Under the pieces are notes generated by a model that searched no databases, was not told where the DNA came from, and worked only from the letters and a program-made list of their open reading frames with translations. Below, one piece after another: positions 53,801 to 64,000 of a DNA stretch of 64,000 nucleotides. Numbering within the stretch: position 1 is the stretch's first letter; each line of letters begins with the position of its first letter. This stretch comes from Udeniomyces pyricola (Eukaryota > Basidiomycota > Tremellomycetes > Cystofilobasidiales > Mrakiaceae): the NCBI GenBank assembly GCA_039545295.1, contig BCIK01000002.1, forward strand, positions 754,841-818,840. Reading direction: 5' to 3'. Position numbers and translations under genes: made by a program.

Positions 53801-53928
53801 CGACGGCGAAATACATCGCCGACCACTTCAACACCTATCAAAACCCCAATCTGACGACGTTTGACCAAGCTGGTTATACGAACCCTCGGAATGCGTTGGG
53901 GCTACAAGAGTTGGGGTTGACGTGCTGA
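50853..53928 (+). CDS. KRE6: Kre6/Skn1-type beta-glucan synthesis protein (GH16 fold)
   Basis: These type II membrane glycoproteins of the secretory pathway are required for beta-1,6-glucan in the cell wall. Start chosen at ATG 50853 (MLPSSSPPRHEYVARNG); an in-frame ATG at 50697 is possible. A Ser/Thr-rich cytosolic part is followed by the membrane anchor (GCMVLLVVALLTLL) and the lumenal domain: RSIRPTGSF, ELVWSDEFETDGRTF, PGDDPYWEAVDLHYW, LDYIGGMVSTWNKFCFTGGY, GLWPAVWSMGNLGRAGYG. The GH16-type catalytic signature is APEIDVFEAQ (E-x-D-xx-E) near 52900. Then FDSYGFEYKPKEYITW and a tail ending NALGLQELGLTC. A 15-nt exon (52511-52525) encodes the TYDACD junction. Introns are short. Length matches the family's conserved C-terminal half with a shorter N-terminus than yeast. 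Confidence 0.94.
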
Positions 53929-54794
53929 GTCTTTTCAAGGACTTAGGAATTGTTTCCAAGAACTTTTTCTTCTCCTTTTTTTTTCTCTCTCTCCCTCTCT
54001 TCTCTTGATATCGTTTCTCTGTTTCTCTTGCTCTTTCTGTCACTTCCTCTCGCTCTCTCTTGCTTGCACGCATAGTTGCTCTCGTTTCTTTCTCTCGAAT
54101 CCTCCCATCTTCCTTCTTCAATGTTATCCTCGCATCGTACTACATGGTCATGTTACGCATGCACGAACTCTCCCATACAGCCCTCCTCTTTTTCTCTTTC
54201 CTTTCCTTTCCCTCCTTTTCCTCCTTCGCTTTCTCTCCGTATCCGTCCATCTTGCTCTCTTCTTTTCCTGGGGAAGGGTAGCGGGGGGCGGTTCTTGTTC
54301 TTTTTTTTCCTCTCGTTCTCTCCCTTCTTCGGTCTCTCTTTTCCTCCACTTCCTCCGCTTCAATTGCATATCTCTGATTCCCTTAGTTTCCAACCGCTTT
54401 CGCGGCTCATCCAACTCACATTCACATACCCCTTCTTTAAAGTCTCATTCCCAGTATCTAGTGGTGGTGGTAGTAGTAGTCATCATGAATCAACATGCTT
54501 TTTTCTGTTTTGATTTCCGTCGTTTCTCATGTGACAGAATGAGCCTTACTCGTGTTCTTTTCTTTCTTCTTTCTTCTTTCTTCTTTCTTCTTTCTTTTTT
54601 GGCTGCTTGTTTTCATCTTCCGTGAATGTATCCATCACTGAGTCATTCATCTCCACACTCTCATCCAACGTCTCATTTCTTTCCTTTCCTTCCCCCACCT
54701 CGGCTCTCCTCTCTCTCTCTTACCCACATCTTCCTTCCGCAAAAGTCGTCCCCGACCATAATGGAGGGAATGGGGAGAGAAACCTTGTGCGTTT
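53929..54794. other. convergent intergenic region
   Basis: T- and TTTC-rich sequence (including TTTCTTC repeats at 54560-54600) between the 3' ends of the KRE6-type and ArgRS genes. Long open frames here (for example 54005-54625) are a result of the T-rich composition. No gene was seen. Confidence 0.55.
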
Positions 54795-57700
54795 TTACAT
54801 CCTGTGCAAAGGCGTGAGGGTGAGGAGCTTCATGGCCGAACCGAGGACGTCTCGGGCACAGATGAAGAGATACAATCGGGCCGTCGCGAGTTCGGGCTCG
54901 ACGTTTTGAACTCGCACTAAGAGACACAGAAGTAAAGGGGGAAAGAATATTAAAAAAAAAAATAAAAAAAAAAAGAGAAGTGGAAATGATCGAATTCAAG
55001 TTCAGTCAAGTTGACAATTCCTTGTGGCTTCTCGGGAAAGGAGAGAGAGAGTACTGATCCACCACAAACAATGAAAAGAAAAAAGAAAGGAGGAAAAAAA
55101 AAAGGGAAGAAAAGAAGAACGAAGAAAAACTCACAGCCATCCCAAGCGCTACTGATAGCGTGTCCCAACCTGAACGCAAACGTCACGATCGCGCTCGGCT
55201 GCGACTCCTTGTAGGCCTGCTTGACGATCTCCGGGTACATCGAGAGGAGGTAGACGATGTCGTGGGCCTTGTCCTCGGTAAGAAGGTCGGTTCGGATCTG
55301 GCTGACGTCGGTCGGGATGGTGATGTTGGGGTTGTTACGCTCGACAGAGGCCAGTCGGACGTGGTTGTATTGGATGTAGACACTGGTTTGAGAGGCCGTG
55401 TGTAATGGGAATAAATAGAAGGATGATGTAAGAGGTGGGTGGATGAGAAGAGAAAATGATAGAGACGGTTACATCAGTTGACTATTCACTAGGTTGTGCG
55501 AAAAGGAGCGATGTGGTTTGGAAGCATTCGAAAGGCCTTACCCAGTGTCTCCCTCGAAGGCGGTCATTCTCTTGATATCAAAGACGTAGTTGAGATGCCT
55601 GAAGCAGAGACGAGAACGCACAGTTGTCAGTAGAGTGGCCTGAAATAGACTCGCATCCATCACCTGACCATCGGCTCTCACGACCCAAATAAAGAGGAAG
55701 GACAGAGAAGAGAACAAACCTCTTGGCGCTCATGTCCTGAATCTTGACGGCACTCATCCCGAGGATATCGGCACACCTCTCCGGGTCCTCGATCTGGGCA
55801 AACTTCTGCTCGTTCTTCTGCATCTGCTCCATCATCGTCGACGAGGCCTCCTCCAAGATATCGTTGAGGAACTTGACGGTACCCTTTCGGGTCGACATGC
55901 CTTGGACCATACCAAAGTTGATGTGCTCCAATCGACCATCCTTGGCCCAGTCGTAGCCCATGAGCTCGAGGACCTTGAAGAATTGGGCAAGGTGAAGGTT
56001 TTGTTGGGAGGCGACGACGTAGATCATCTTGTCGAACTTGTACTTGGCGTATCGCTCCTTTGCGGCACCAATGTCTCGGGTGATGTAGATGGTCGTTCCG
56101 TCTGGACAAGGAAGTGGCGGAAAATCGAGGAGGGTGATCATGAGGGAGTACGATGGGGTGATGAAAACAAGATCAGTTTATCAAGTCGATCGAGGATGGA
56201 GGGGTAGAAGGGTGAAAGAGGCATACCCTTCTTCCTAACAACGGTCTTCTCCAACTTGTACTTCTCGAGATCAGCAATGAGCGCTCCATCCTTCTCGACA
56301 ACGACACCCATCGTCTGCAGGGTCGAGATGGCATCAGTCATGCTCTCCGTAGCAACTTGAGATTCACCCGAGTAGACGTCGAAGTTGATGTTGAGTCGGC
56401 CGTAGGTCTGCTTGTACTTGTCAATCGAGAGGTCTCGGAATCGGGACCAAAGAGAGTGGGCGGATTCGTCACCTGTGTATATAATACGTTTGAGTTTGTA
56501 AGGAGGATGTGTAGTGGTGCGAGATGAGACAGCAAAAGGGACAGAGTAGGTGTGCGGAGTTGAGACAGGAGGGATAATGCAAGGCGGGTTGAGATGCCAG
56601 AGCAAGCAGACAAGGCGCACGGTCGAGAGTATGGTGAAGTGGAAATCATAGAGGACGAATGAGCCAACCAACTCAACGTGACATGCAACAAGATCACCCT
56701 GCAGTTGTTGGTTTTCCTGTTCCTTCAAAAACTCCCAGTTGCCTCTTAGCATGGAAGAGATAGGATAGACGTACCGTTCTCCAAGTTCTTGAAGAAGAGT
56801 CGAGCGGCGTCCTCCGTAGGGCAAGTGGTTGGGTCCGCAAGCTTCTCAGCCTCCATATCCTTGTTGACTTGAACGTAGACCTGTTTCACGCCATGTACAT
56901 AATCAATCAGAATTGCAACAAAATAGGCAGAAGCATCAAAGCAGCGAACAGAGCAAGTTAGGCAAGACTAACGTCAAAGAGATGCTTGATGGCGTCCGCC
57001 TTAAGCTCCGCCTCGGATCCATGTCTCTCGAATCCAACCGCGAGCAAACCGAACTGCTTGCCCCAATCTCCCAAGCTAAACCATCGAAGTCCACCAGCAA
57101 ACCAAAAGAAAAGACGATTGAACGACCCAGGCGGCAGACGCGTCAGCAAAAGACAACTGGGATCCAAACTCGAAGTCGATTGGTATTGCAGGCGTATCCA
57201 TAAAACGTACTAGTTCATTCGAATGACCTCCCACCCGCAAGCCTCGTACAGGTTACCAAGGAAAGCACCAATGATGGTCGATCGGAGGTGACCGGCGTGG
57301 AAGGGCTTAGCGATGTTGGGCGAGGAGAACTCGACTGTAGAAGGAAGAACGCGACGCGGGTAACACGAGACGAATTCGGTTAGGTACGTGACGAGACCAT
57401 CCGACTCTCAAGTGCCCCAAGAAAGCCCTAGTGTTTGTGGAGGAGATAGGTGAAGCATCAACAAGAGCAGGTCACTCACCGATGACCTTCTTGCCCTGTC
57501 CGGCCTCGAGGTAGCAACCGTAAGCCTTGGGGTCGAATGCGTCATCGCCCTCTTTCGGCGAAGGGAACGATCGAATTTGAGCAAGGACAGCCGAGGTTAG
57601 AGAAGCTCGGCTGATGACACAGACCGAAGACAGAAGTGTGAGACAGTCAAAAGATTGAAAAGCGGTTTAGCGTTGAAACCGGGGAATGATGGGGGTTAGA

Positions 57701-58573
57701 GGATAGCTGTTAGAATCTGGCTGATCTTGGGAGCTCAGGAAGCTAAACATACTTAGATTGGAAGGAGAGGGCGCCGCCGTTGGCAGTAACAGAGGCGAGG
57801 TATGCGTTGGGTGCGAACTAATGTCGCGTAAGAATGAGGCGGAATTGTCAGGAGAAGAAGCGATTGAGAATGGAGTCAGCCGCGGTCCACTCGGAGCTCC
57901 GAACCTGGACGTCAGAAGTTGTGCTCTCGGTTGACTGCTTAATAAAGTGACAGGCCTTGTACTCACAGCATCGACACACTTTTTGGCCCAGTCGGCAGGG
58001 GATCCACCGAGCCTGTACCTGGCGAGAGCGACGTGGAAATCACTTCCCTTCTTGCCTGCGAGCAAAACGATTCACACGCCGTCCACAAACACGAATTTAC
58101 GCGTCAATTCCTCCGATACCATGTACGAGATTTGTACGAGACTGTACTCCAGCTGTTTGATGGAGAGTGTGCACGTGCACCTGAGATTCAAGCGACCAGG
58201 AAGAATGAGCGATACGCACCAATATCGACACCGGTGTAAATCTCGGCGACTGGCTTGCCGACGACAGCAGCAATCTGGACGGCAACTGCTATTCTATTCT
58301 CGTGTAACAGTAAGTTTTTGTTTGGACAGAGAGGTAGGTGTGTGGTAAGACCAAAATTAGCGTATGTAAGCTGAGGAATCAGATTGCGGGGCCGAGAAGT
58401 TGAACCGAACAAATGAAGATAGGCGGGAAGGTATAAGGCGTCGAATGAGTCAAGGTGATATGGCGGCTGACTGACCTGAACGAGTCAAGAACACCTCGAG
58501 CGGGGTTGGTCCCTTGGACCGTGGGAAGCTCGGGAAACTCGATCTTGGGAGGAGGGGTGGACGGAGCGGACAT
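54795..58573 (-). CDS. arginyl-tRNA synthetase, probably dual-targeted
   Basis: ArgRS is a class I enzyme that charges tRNA-Arg with arginine. Start ATG at 58573 ([17 protein letters not shown]). Order of blocks: the N-terminal additional domain ([38 protein letters not shown]), the HIGH motif as [40 protein letters not shown] sequence, [40 protein letters not shown] (the region replacing KMSK), and the anticodon-binding helices [28 protein letters not shown] and [21 protein letters not shown]; stop at 54795. At least ten introns. Upstream of the ATG the same frame stays open for 43 more codons with a strongly mitochondrial-like sequence but no ATG. That suggests a second, mitochondrial product from the same gene. 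Confidence 0.94.
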
Positions 58574-58705
58574 GGGTCGAGGATGAAGTTGCGGGAGGGT
58601 AGGGGAGGTTGAGAAGAAGTAGGCGGTGGCGGGTGCGAAGGGTCGTCGAGGCTGGAGAGCGGCTCGGAAGGAGATGGGTCGAAGGATGCGGGAAAGCGTG
58701 TCGGG
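58574..58705 (-). other. in-frame upstream extension of ArgRS, mitochondrial presequence-like
   Basis: Reading upstream from the ATG at 58573 the frame is open back to a TAG at 58706-58708. The translated stretch has RILRPISFRAALQPRR followed by APATAYFFSTSPTLPQ: many Arg, hydroxylated and hydrophobic residues and no acidic residue in the core, as in matrix-targeting signals. There is no ATG in frame. The near-cognate ACG at 58697-58699, with G at position -3, is a candidate start. Alternatively, CTGTAG at 58706-58711 could be a splice acceptor bringing in an upstream exon. Non-AUG starts for mitochondrial forms of synthetases are known in yeast (ALA1, GRS1). Confidence 0.6.
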
Positions 58706-58708
58706 CTA

Positions 58709-59158
58709 CAGGGCACGGGGGCGTGCTCGTTCGAGAGAGGTCGAAAGATAAGTAGGGAGAGAGAAGGAGATACGATCAGGTTAAAGGGTTCGTTCGCGAT
58801 GATCAGCAGTCACCCTTCTGAATTTGGTCTGGCCCTTGCACAGCTTTTCACCACAACGTGCTCAACGCACGGTCGAATCGTCCATTCACACAAACTCACA
58901 TGACTCAGGCATGACTCAACCAGATTCTCATATATACATATATACATATGTATATATGAATAACATCATCATCATTAACATATTGCTTTCAAACCCATAA
59001 TCTAAAAAGCATCATACATCACAGCATAATGTATATAACAGCTCAGATATCGATTATCGTCGAGGCTTCTACTCCCCTTACATGATCATGTGCCCACCGC
59101 TTCTCCCGCCCTGCAAGTTGATGTGATGAGAGTGTTGATCCCGTAGCCTACTCCACCT
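58709..59158. other. intergenic spacer with 22-bp AT palindrome
   Basis: The region holds the ArgRS promoter and the F-box gene 3' end. It contains the perfect palindrome at 58937-58958 (arms CATATATACAT and ATGTATATATG). No gene was seen. Confidence 0.55.
58937..58958. terminator. 22-bp perfect palindrome of TATATA/TATGTA words
   Basis: This perfect inverted repeat lies about 200 bp past the F-box stop codon. It resembles the element at 42590-42605 and may act in 3'-end formation or as a hairpin. The role is inferred. Confidence 0.3.
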
Positions 59159-60156
59159 TCAGACCTCCTCCATACTCCACCTCGACTCGTTGACCTGGTT
59201 CGATTCGAGTATCTCTCGGCACGCCTGTATCATCTGATATCCCTCCAGCTTGAGCAAAATCGGTCGCCTCATCTGATCGAGCTCAAATGTCCCCTGTTTG
59301 ATGAGTCCTTGAACGGCGTCCATGACGTCCGACGGGCCACCTTGACCGATGAATTCGAGCGAGATCATGGGTGCCGGTCGACCGCGAGAGGAAGAACAGA
59401 CCTCAGTGAGAAAGGATGTGATCCCAGCCGGTCGAGCGAGCCAGAAGTGAGTGTTGGTGGTGATATGTGAGAGGTTAGTCCAGGTCGAGGTAAAATCAGG
59501 TGGATCGGGAATCCGAAGTTGAAGATACGCTCTTCCCGTGCCAACACGGGTAATCCGGAGATGCGTTGGGTTGATGTGACGCAACAGAGGGCCAAGGATC
59601 ATCAAGACACCAGGCAGAGGTCGGAAGCCAAGAGGCTCATAGTAAGATCCGTGACAGTCGAGATAGAGATGACTTAACGCCTGAAAGCGTACATCGCAGG
59701 GTTCGATCGTCGGTAGGATCGGTAGTTGGTATGCAACTCGCTCCTTGCCGATTCTGATGTGTAAGTGGCGGATACAAGAGAGAGAGAAGTCGAGGGTACG
59801 TCCCAATCGTGATGGGAACACCGTTGTCTAGTTGAAGAATGGTCAACAGAACACGAATTAATCATGAAGGCTCCTGAGTAAGTTATGCGTCTAGAGCTCA
59901 GCCTCAAAACTATCGCTCATGATTCCGCATCGACGGTCAGTCGGGCAAATCGGCGTACTTTTTGCAAGATTCTACTCAGCTGCTCAGGATTAAGTGTGAC
60001 TTCGTGATAGAGCACTGGAAGGGTGATTTCTAGTATGCCTCGCGATGTGCGGCAAAGACTGACGAGCTCGGCTGAATTACACTCTACGAGGATGGCGAGA
60101 ATGAGTTCAGTCGGAAAGATTGAGAGGGCTCCAAGGGAAGGGTCACTGAGCAGCAT
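59159..60156 (-). CDS. F-box-like protein
   Basis: The first exon starts at ATG 60156 and runs to about 59935; the second begins near 59827 after a CTAG acceptor and ends at 59159, about 300 residues in all. An F-box-like motif starts at residue ~12: LSIFPTELILAILVECNSAELVSLCRTSRGILEITLPVLYHEV, split here as IFPTELILAILVE and LVSLCRTSRGILEI and LPVLYHEVTL. This pattern (P-x-E-[LI]-x2-x-I...LCx3R...LY..V) is common in basidiomycete F-box proteins that recruit substrates to SCF ubiquitin ligases. The C-terminal part looks like a leucine-rich, LRR-like scaffold (HLHIRIGKE, ALSHLYLDCHGS, LLRHINPTHLRI) without clear repeats. The exon-1 donor is not certain (GTCGAT gives correct phase). Such genes are usually poorly conserved. 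Confidence 0.75.
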
Positions 60157-61248
60157 GATTAAATGTGAAGGTGGACGTACCGGGTTCTCAACGACACGAG
60201 GCAATCCAGGTATATGTATGGAAGAAGAAGGAATTCAGAGGCTGTACGGATCTGATCTTGACGTATAATATGTATCAGCATGAGTCAGTACCCTGACTGA
60301 TTGTAGTACAGCCTCTGATGATTAGTTAGGCATCACAAAGCTGAGGGTTCGTCACTAATGACTAATGACTGGACGCTGTGGTAGTTGTAGGTAAGTACGG
60401 AGTAGTTGCACTGGTACGTGCAGGCAGTTGATGGCTGATAGCTAGCGCCGAGTGAGACAGAGTGGTGATGGATGCATGTGGCGGCGCATATATGTATACG
60501 GAAGTTGCAGTAACGTACACCTACTGACGGCCGAGCGCCGAGTAACGCGATGTTGTTGATTTGATCCCAAGCTATATTAATTCGTTGCATCGCTCCAACG
60601 TCCAACCTTCCAACGAATTCAACCCATATTCATCTCATCATACTCAGAAGTATGCGACACCCAGCCATCACAGCCATTGCAAACGGGGTCGACTTCAAGG
60701 TCAAATCCAACCCATGCGCGTCTACTGCAGCTGACATTCCGACGACATGATCGAAGCATCTTCAAGCTTCACCGCCTTCCTAGATGTCTCTCCCGCCTAG
60801 GTTGGGTGTGATACTTGGATATCTGGATGGCATCAACGGATTCATCCATCCATTCAAAGCCTAGTCGAGCACATGTCGATCGATGACTCCCTTGACGACC
60901 GACTTGGAGACCGGTACTAAGGACTGACGCGTGATCGACCCACTGACAGAGGCCCAATGCCCCTCTTCCGCATCTCCGAGTCCCTGAGTCCGACCCCTGA
61001 CACGCCATGGTCGATGGTTTTCCTGGCCTCCTGTCACATGTCGTCAGACCCCTCTTTCATCAGTGACTGAACCAGGGCTATCTCGAAGCTACGAGGCCAA
61101 GGTAGAACCCAAACGCCGACCCAAACGATTTTCACCTCATCCATATCCAGTCTTCACCTCTTTAATCTCCCGGGGACTGTTCTTCACCAGTCATCCTGTA
61201 TATTCTTGTCCTATCTGTCTGCATCTATCCTTCACGTCCCTACCATAC
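60157..61248. promoter_or_regulatory. divergent promoter region of the F-box and G-alpha genes
   Basis: The region is about 1.1 kb between two divergent starts. It has GATC- and TGATC-rich words and repeated TGACTAATGACTAATGACTGG-like sequence near 60355-60373. The 61100-61248 part is CT-rich and is the probable leader of the G-alpha gene. No gene was seen. Confidence 0.5.
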
Positions 61249-64000
61249 ATGTTCTTTCAACTGGCTGGTTGCATGTCCTGCAACCCCTATGTACCCAACA
61301 ATGACCAAACCGCAATCAGTCGTATGTACCTGTACTCCGCTGCTCAAATGAGCATGACATGACATTCCTTGCGTCCACGCTACAACAGACATCGTCCTTC
61401 TTTCCTTCCGATCATATGACTCTTAGGTCGTATCGATTCTCAACTTCGCCAGGCTGCAGCGAAGGCCTCTCAAGAAACCAAATTGCTACTGCTCGGTGAG
61501 CCCTACCTACCGCTCTTCCTCCCCTCTGCAAACTCCTCTAACGTTGCAAAATCTACAAACATCATAATCTTGCCCTCTTCCCTTCGTACTCCCTTGTTCA
61601 TCTGTCCGTCTCATAAGATCGTACGTTACTGAAGCTACGAGGTCCGCTCTGTTTCTCAGGTGCCGGAGAGAGTGGAAAGTCAACGATCCTCAAACAAATG
61701 AAGCTCATCTACGAGGGGTCCTACACTGCAGAAGAACGGGTATCGTACAGACCTGTGAGTAGGCTTCTTATTCGCTTTCATGTTGTATCTGATAGTGTTG
61801 GATATGAAAGACTGGTCTTTTGATCACTGCGGCCGCGGTTTTTTTTTTTTAATCATTCTGTGCATCTTTCCCGGATTGATCGAGCTTGACAGATCGTCTT
61901 TTCCAACACCGTTTCATCTATGAACATACTTCTCGGATCTCTCATGGTCAGTCAATTCTGTCAGACGCATCACTGTCGATACAACCAGCCCTCTTCTCGA
62001 CTAACCTCGAATCGCACGGTTCCAAATCCATACCACCTGACTAGATGCTCCAAGTTCCCCTCGGCAGTCCCACAGTCCAGCCCTTTCTCGAGCTCGTCAT
62101 GTCGTCCACTACTCTAATCGAAACCGGCTCTCTCGATCGCGAGCTGACTAAGGCCATTAAAGCCCTCTGGGCCGACGAGGGTGTCCAGTCCGTTTTCGGT
62201 CGGAGTCAAGAGCTGCACTTGAACGATTCAGCTGGGTATTACTTTGATCAGATCGATCGGATTGGAGACGCATCGTACGTTCCTTCCGACGAGGATATCC
62301 TAAGAAGTAGAGTCAGGTCGACGGGGATACAGCAAGCGAATTTTGTGGTGAATGGTTCGATCTTTAGAGTGTGAGTTCCCCTTGGTTCGTCGGTCCATTG
62401 ATGATCAGTATTCTTTGATTGAAATCGCAGCTGATATAGCTTTGATTGGAATGTACTGATGCCGACCATAAGGTTCGACCTTGGTGGCCAGCGATCCGAG
62501 AGACGGAAGTGGATACATTGCTTTGATGCAGTGAGTTCTCTTGTCCATGATTTACATATACATGAGCCGTACACCCTTATATAATTAGAATACACGGCTG
62601 ATAGGGGTCTTTTTTTTCGGTCCAGGTGGATGCCCTCATCTTTGTCGTGGCCATCTCTGGTAGGTGCCGGCTTATCCTGCCTGCCAGTCGTTCAAATCAG
62701 ATGCAGCAAGGTTGGTTCTTGATTGATTATGTTAGCAATGCTCAACTATCCCTCCTTTTGTGGATATGGACGATCCTTAGAGTACGATCAAACTTTATAC
62801 GAGGATCCCACTTGCGTGAGTTACTTCGATCCGAACAACCATCTCACTCATGTTACACCTGTAGGATGGCGTCTTTGACACGCCTTTATGTGTTCGATCC
62901 TACGTACCTGTTCAGGCTCGGATGGCAGATTCTCTGAAGCTGTTCCAGTACATCTTGTCCGCCCGTTGGTTTGCTCGCACTAGGTGAGACCTTCCCTCCG
63001 CCTCTAGGGCGCTCTGCAATTCCTCTCTCTCAACGACGTCACGTCAAAGTACGGTCCAAACACAAAGCCGCCACGTTATTGATACGATCAGCGTCCTCAT
63101 TCGTTCCCATACTTTTCATTTCTCGTCTTGATCGGACCATGTTCCTTTTGCCACCCCGGCTATGATAATGTGTACACCACCAATATACGTAGTATCATCT
63201 TGTTTCTTAACAAGACTGACATCTTCCGCCAGAAGCTCGCGAGCTCACCTTTTCATGAATACTTTCCTGGGTAGTGCGTTGCTCTCCCTCCCTACCCCCT
63301 AGCACACCCCTCAACCGCTCTTGTAGCTGGCAAACCCCATCCTCTACACAAAAATAAAAAGGATTGCTGTTTGATGTTGCTTTGTGTGTGCATATATGCG
63401 TTGTCCCCAGCTAACCTCCACAACGGTCTGCTCTTTGGATGTTTCTTTTCTTCTTCTTTCTTTTTTTCTTTCTCCTCTTGTTCCGACACGCAATCTAGCG
63501 AGGGGGAACTGACGTACGAATCGACGTCGACGTATCTAGCCAACATGTACCTCCAACTCAATACCGATCGAACGCGCAAGATCTACCATCACTTCACCTC
63601 GGCGTTCGTACATCAAACACTCTCTTCTCCATTTTTTTTCCCTTACTAACACCGCATGATAGTGACGATTGTCCCTTCAGACTTCCTCGCATTGGCAGAT
63701 TATTAGCTGTAGTTCATTTTTCCTGTTTGTTCTCATAACTGATCGACATGTTTCCATCTACTCGATACAACATCTTTTTGTCCCTTTCCTTTCCACCTCG
63801 ACCGCCACCCTCGGATCCCTTTCGATCTGTCCCGATTGACTCTCCAACTACACTCCCTCACCTCCACCCCACACACACCCCTAACTGCCATATACATATA
63901 TATATGCGAACTTGTGTAGGATCGACACCGTGACGACTCGATTCATCTTTTCTGCCGTCTCGGACACCATCTTACATCGCAACCTACGACGCGTTGGACT
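61249..64000 (+). CDS. heterotrimeric G-protein alpha subunit (runs to the window edge)
   Basis: G-alpha subunits bind GTP and couple receptors to cAMP or MAPK pathways in pheromone and nutrient sensing. Motifs in order: G1 [17 protein letters not shown] (about 61470-61700), switch I with the ADP-ribosylatable arginine in [10 protein letters not shown]3 [14 protein letters not shown]4 FLNKTDIF, G5 as TSAIDT (Ser for the usual Cys). Exons are separated by nine or more introns, and a 62-nt one near 62780 gives [12 protein letters not shown]. The protein ends within or just past the window with HRNLRRVGL. The last base seen is two bases into a leucine codon, so the stop lies a few bases further. 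The start is ambiguous: ATG at 61249 ([13 protein letters not shown]) or 61273 (MSCNP). Neither has the Gly-2 needed for myristoylation. Confidence 0.93.

Noticed and set aside
54005..54625. 206-codon open frame on the plus strand
   Set aside because: It is translated T-rich 3' sequence (Phe/Ser/Leu only) between two convergent genes.

Overview
The window is eukaryotic nuclear DNA. It most resembles a basidiomycete, probably a yeast-like one. Nearly every gene is split by many short GT-AG introns, several exons are only 5-15 nt long, and genes have CT-rich leaders. Predicted proteins look like Tremellomycete or Ustilaginomycotina homologues; the lineage is my inference and I cannot name a species. 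There are two assembly gaps (16815-16870 and 26971-27070) and a lone N at 15206, all inside introns.

Layout, left to right: a small secreted HsbA-like protein (+, 1802-2732); an MFS transporter with a very long cytosolic loop (+, 3669-8550); a ~3 kb spacer; a Pcl-type cyclin (+, 11505-13801); the 18S rRNA dimethylase Dim1 (+, 14906-17140); a pyruvate-decarboxylase-type enzyme (+, 17864-21233); an unrecognised low-complexity protein (+, 21919-23984); a membrane-anchored glutaredoxin-like protein (-, 25424-28034); the APC/C activator Cdh1/Fizzy-related (-, 29872-32333), divergent from the PI3-kinase regulatory kinase Vps15 (+, 33132-39986); a GFA/CENP-V zinc-fold protein (+, 40661-42120); a proline-rich RING protein (-, 42617-47232), divergent from a secreted cutinase (+, 48928-50235); a Kre6/Skn1 beta-glucan synthesis protein (+, 50853-53928); arginyl-tRNA synthetase (-, 54795-58573, with an in-frame mitochondrial-type extension to about 58705); an F-box protein (-, 59159-60156), divergent from a G-protein alpha subunit (+, 61249 to the window edge).

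This is mainly core chromosomal gene content: cell-cycle control (cyclin, Cdh1), vesicle traffic (Vps15), wall synthesis (Kre6), translation (Dim1, ArgRS), fermentation and signalling. I see no biosynthetic cluster, transposon, CRISPR array or recognisable tRNA/rRNA gene. The most interesting points are local: an ArgRS mitochondrial presequence with no ATG, a 5-nt microexon in the decarboxylase, 12- and 13-nt microexons building the SAM-binding loop of Dim1, a glutaredoxin fold without its catalytic cysteine, a RING with an 87-residue insert, and a G-alpha without the usual N-terminal myristoylation glycine. Exon boundaries were worked out by eye from splice signals and reading phase.
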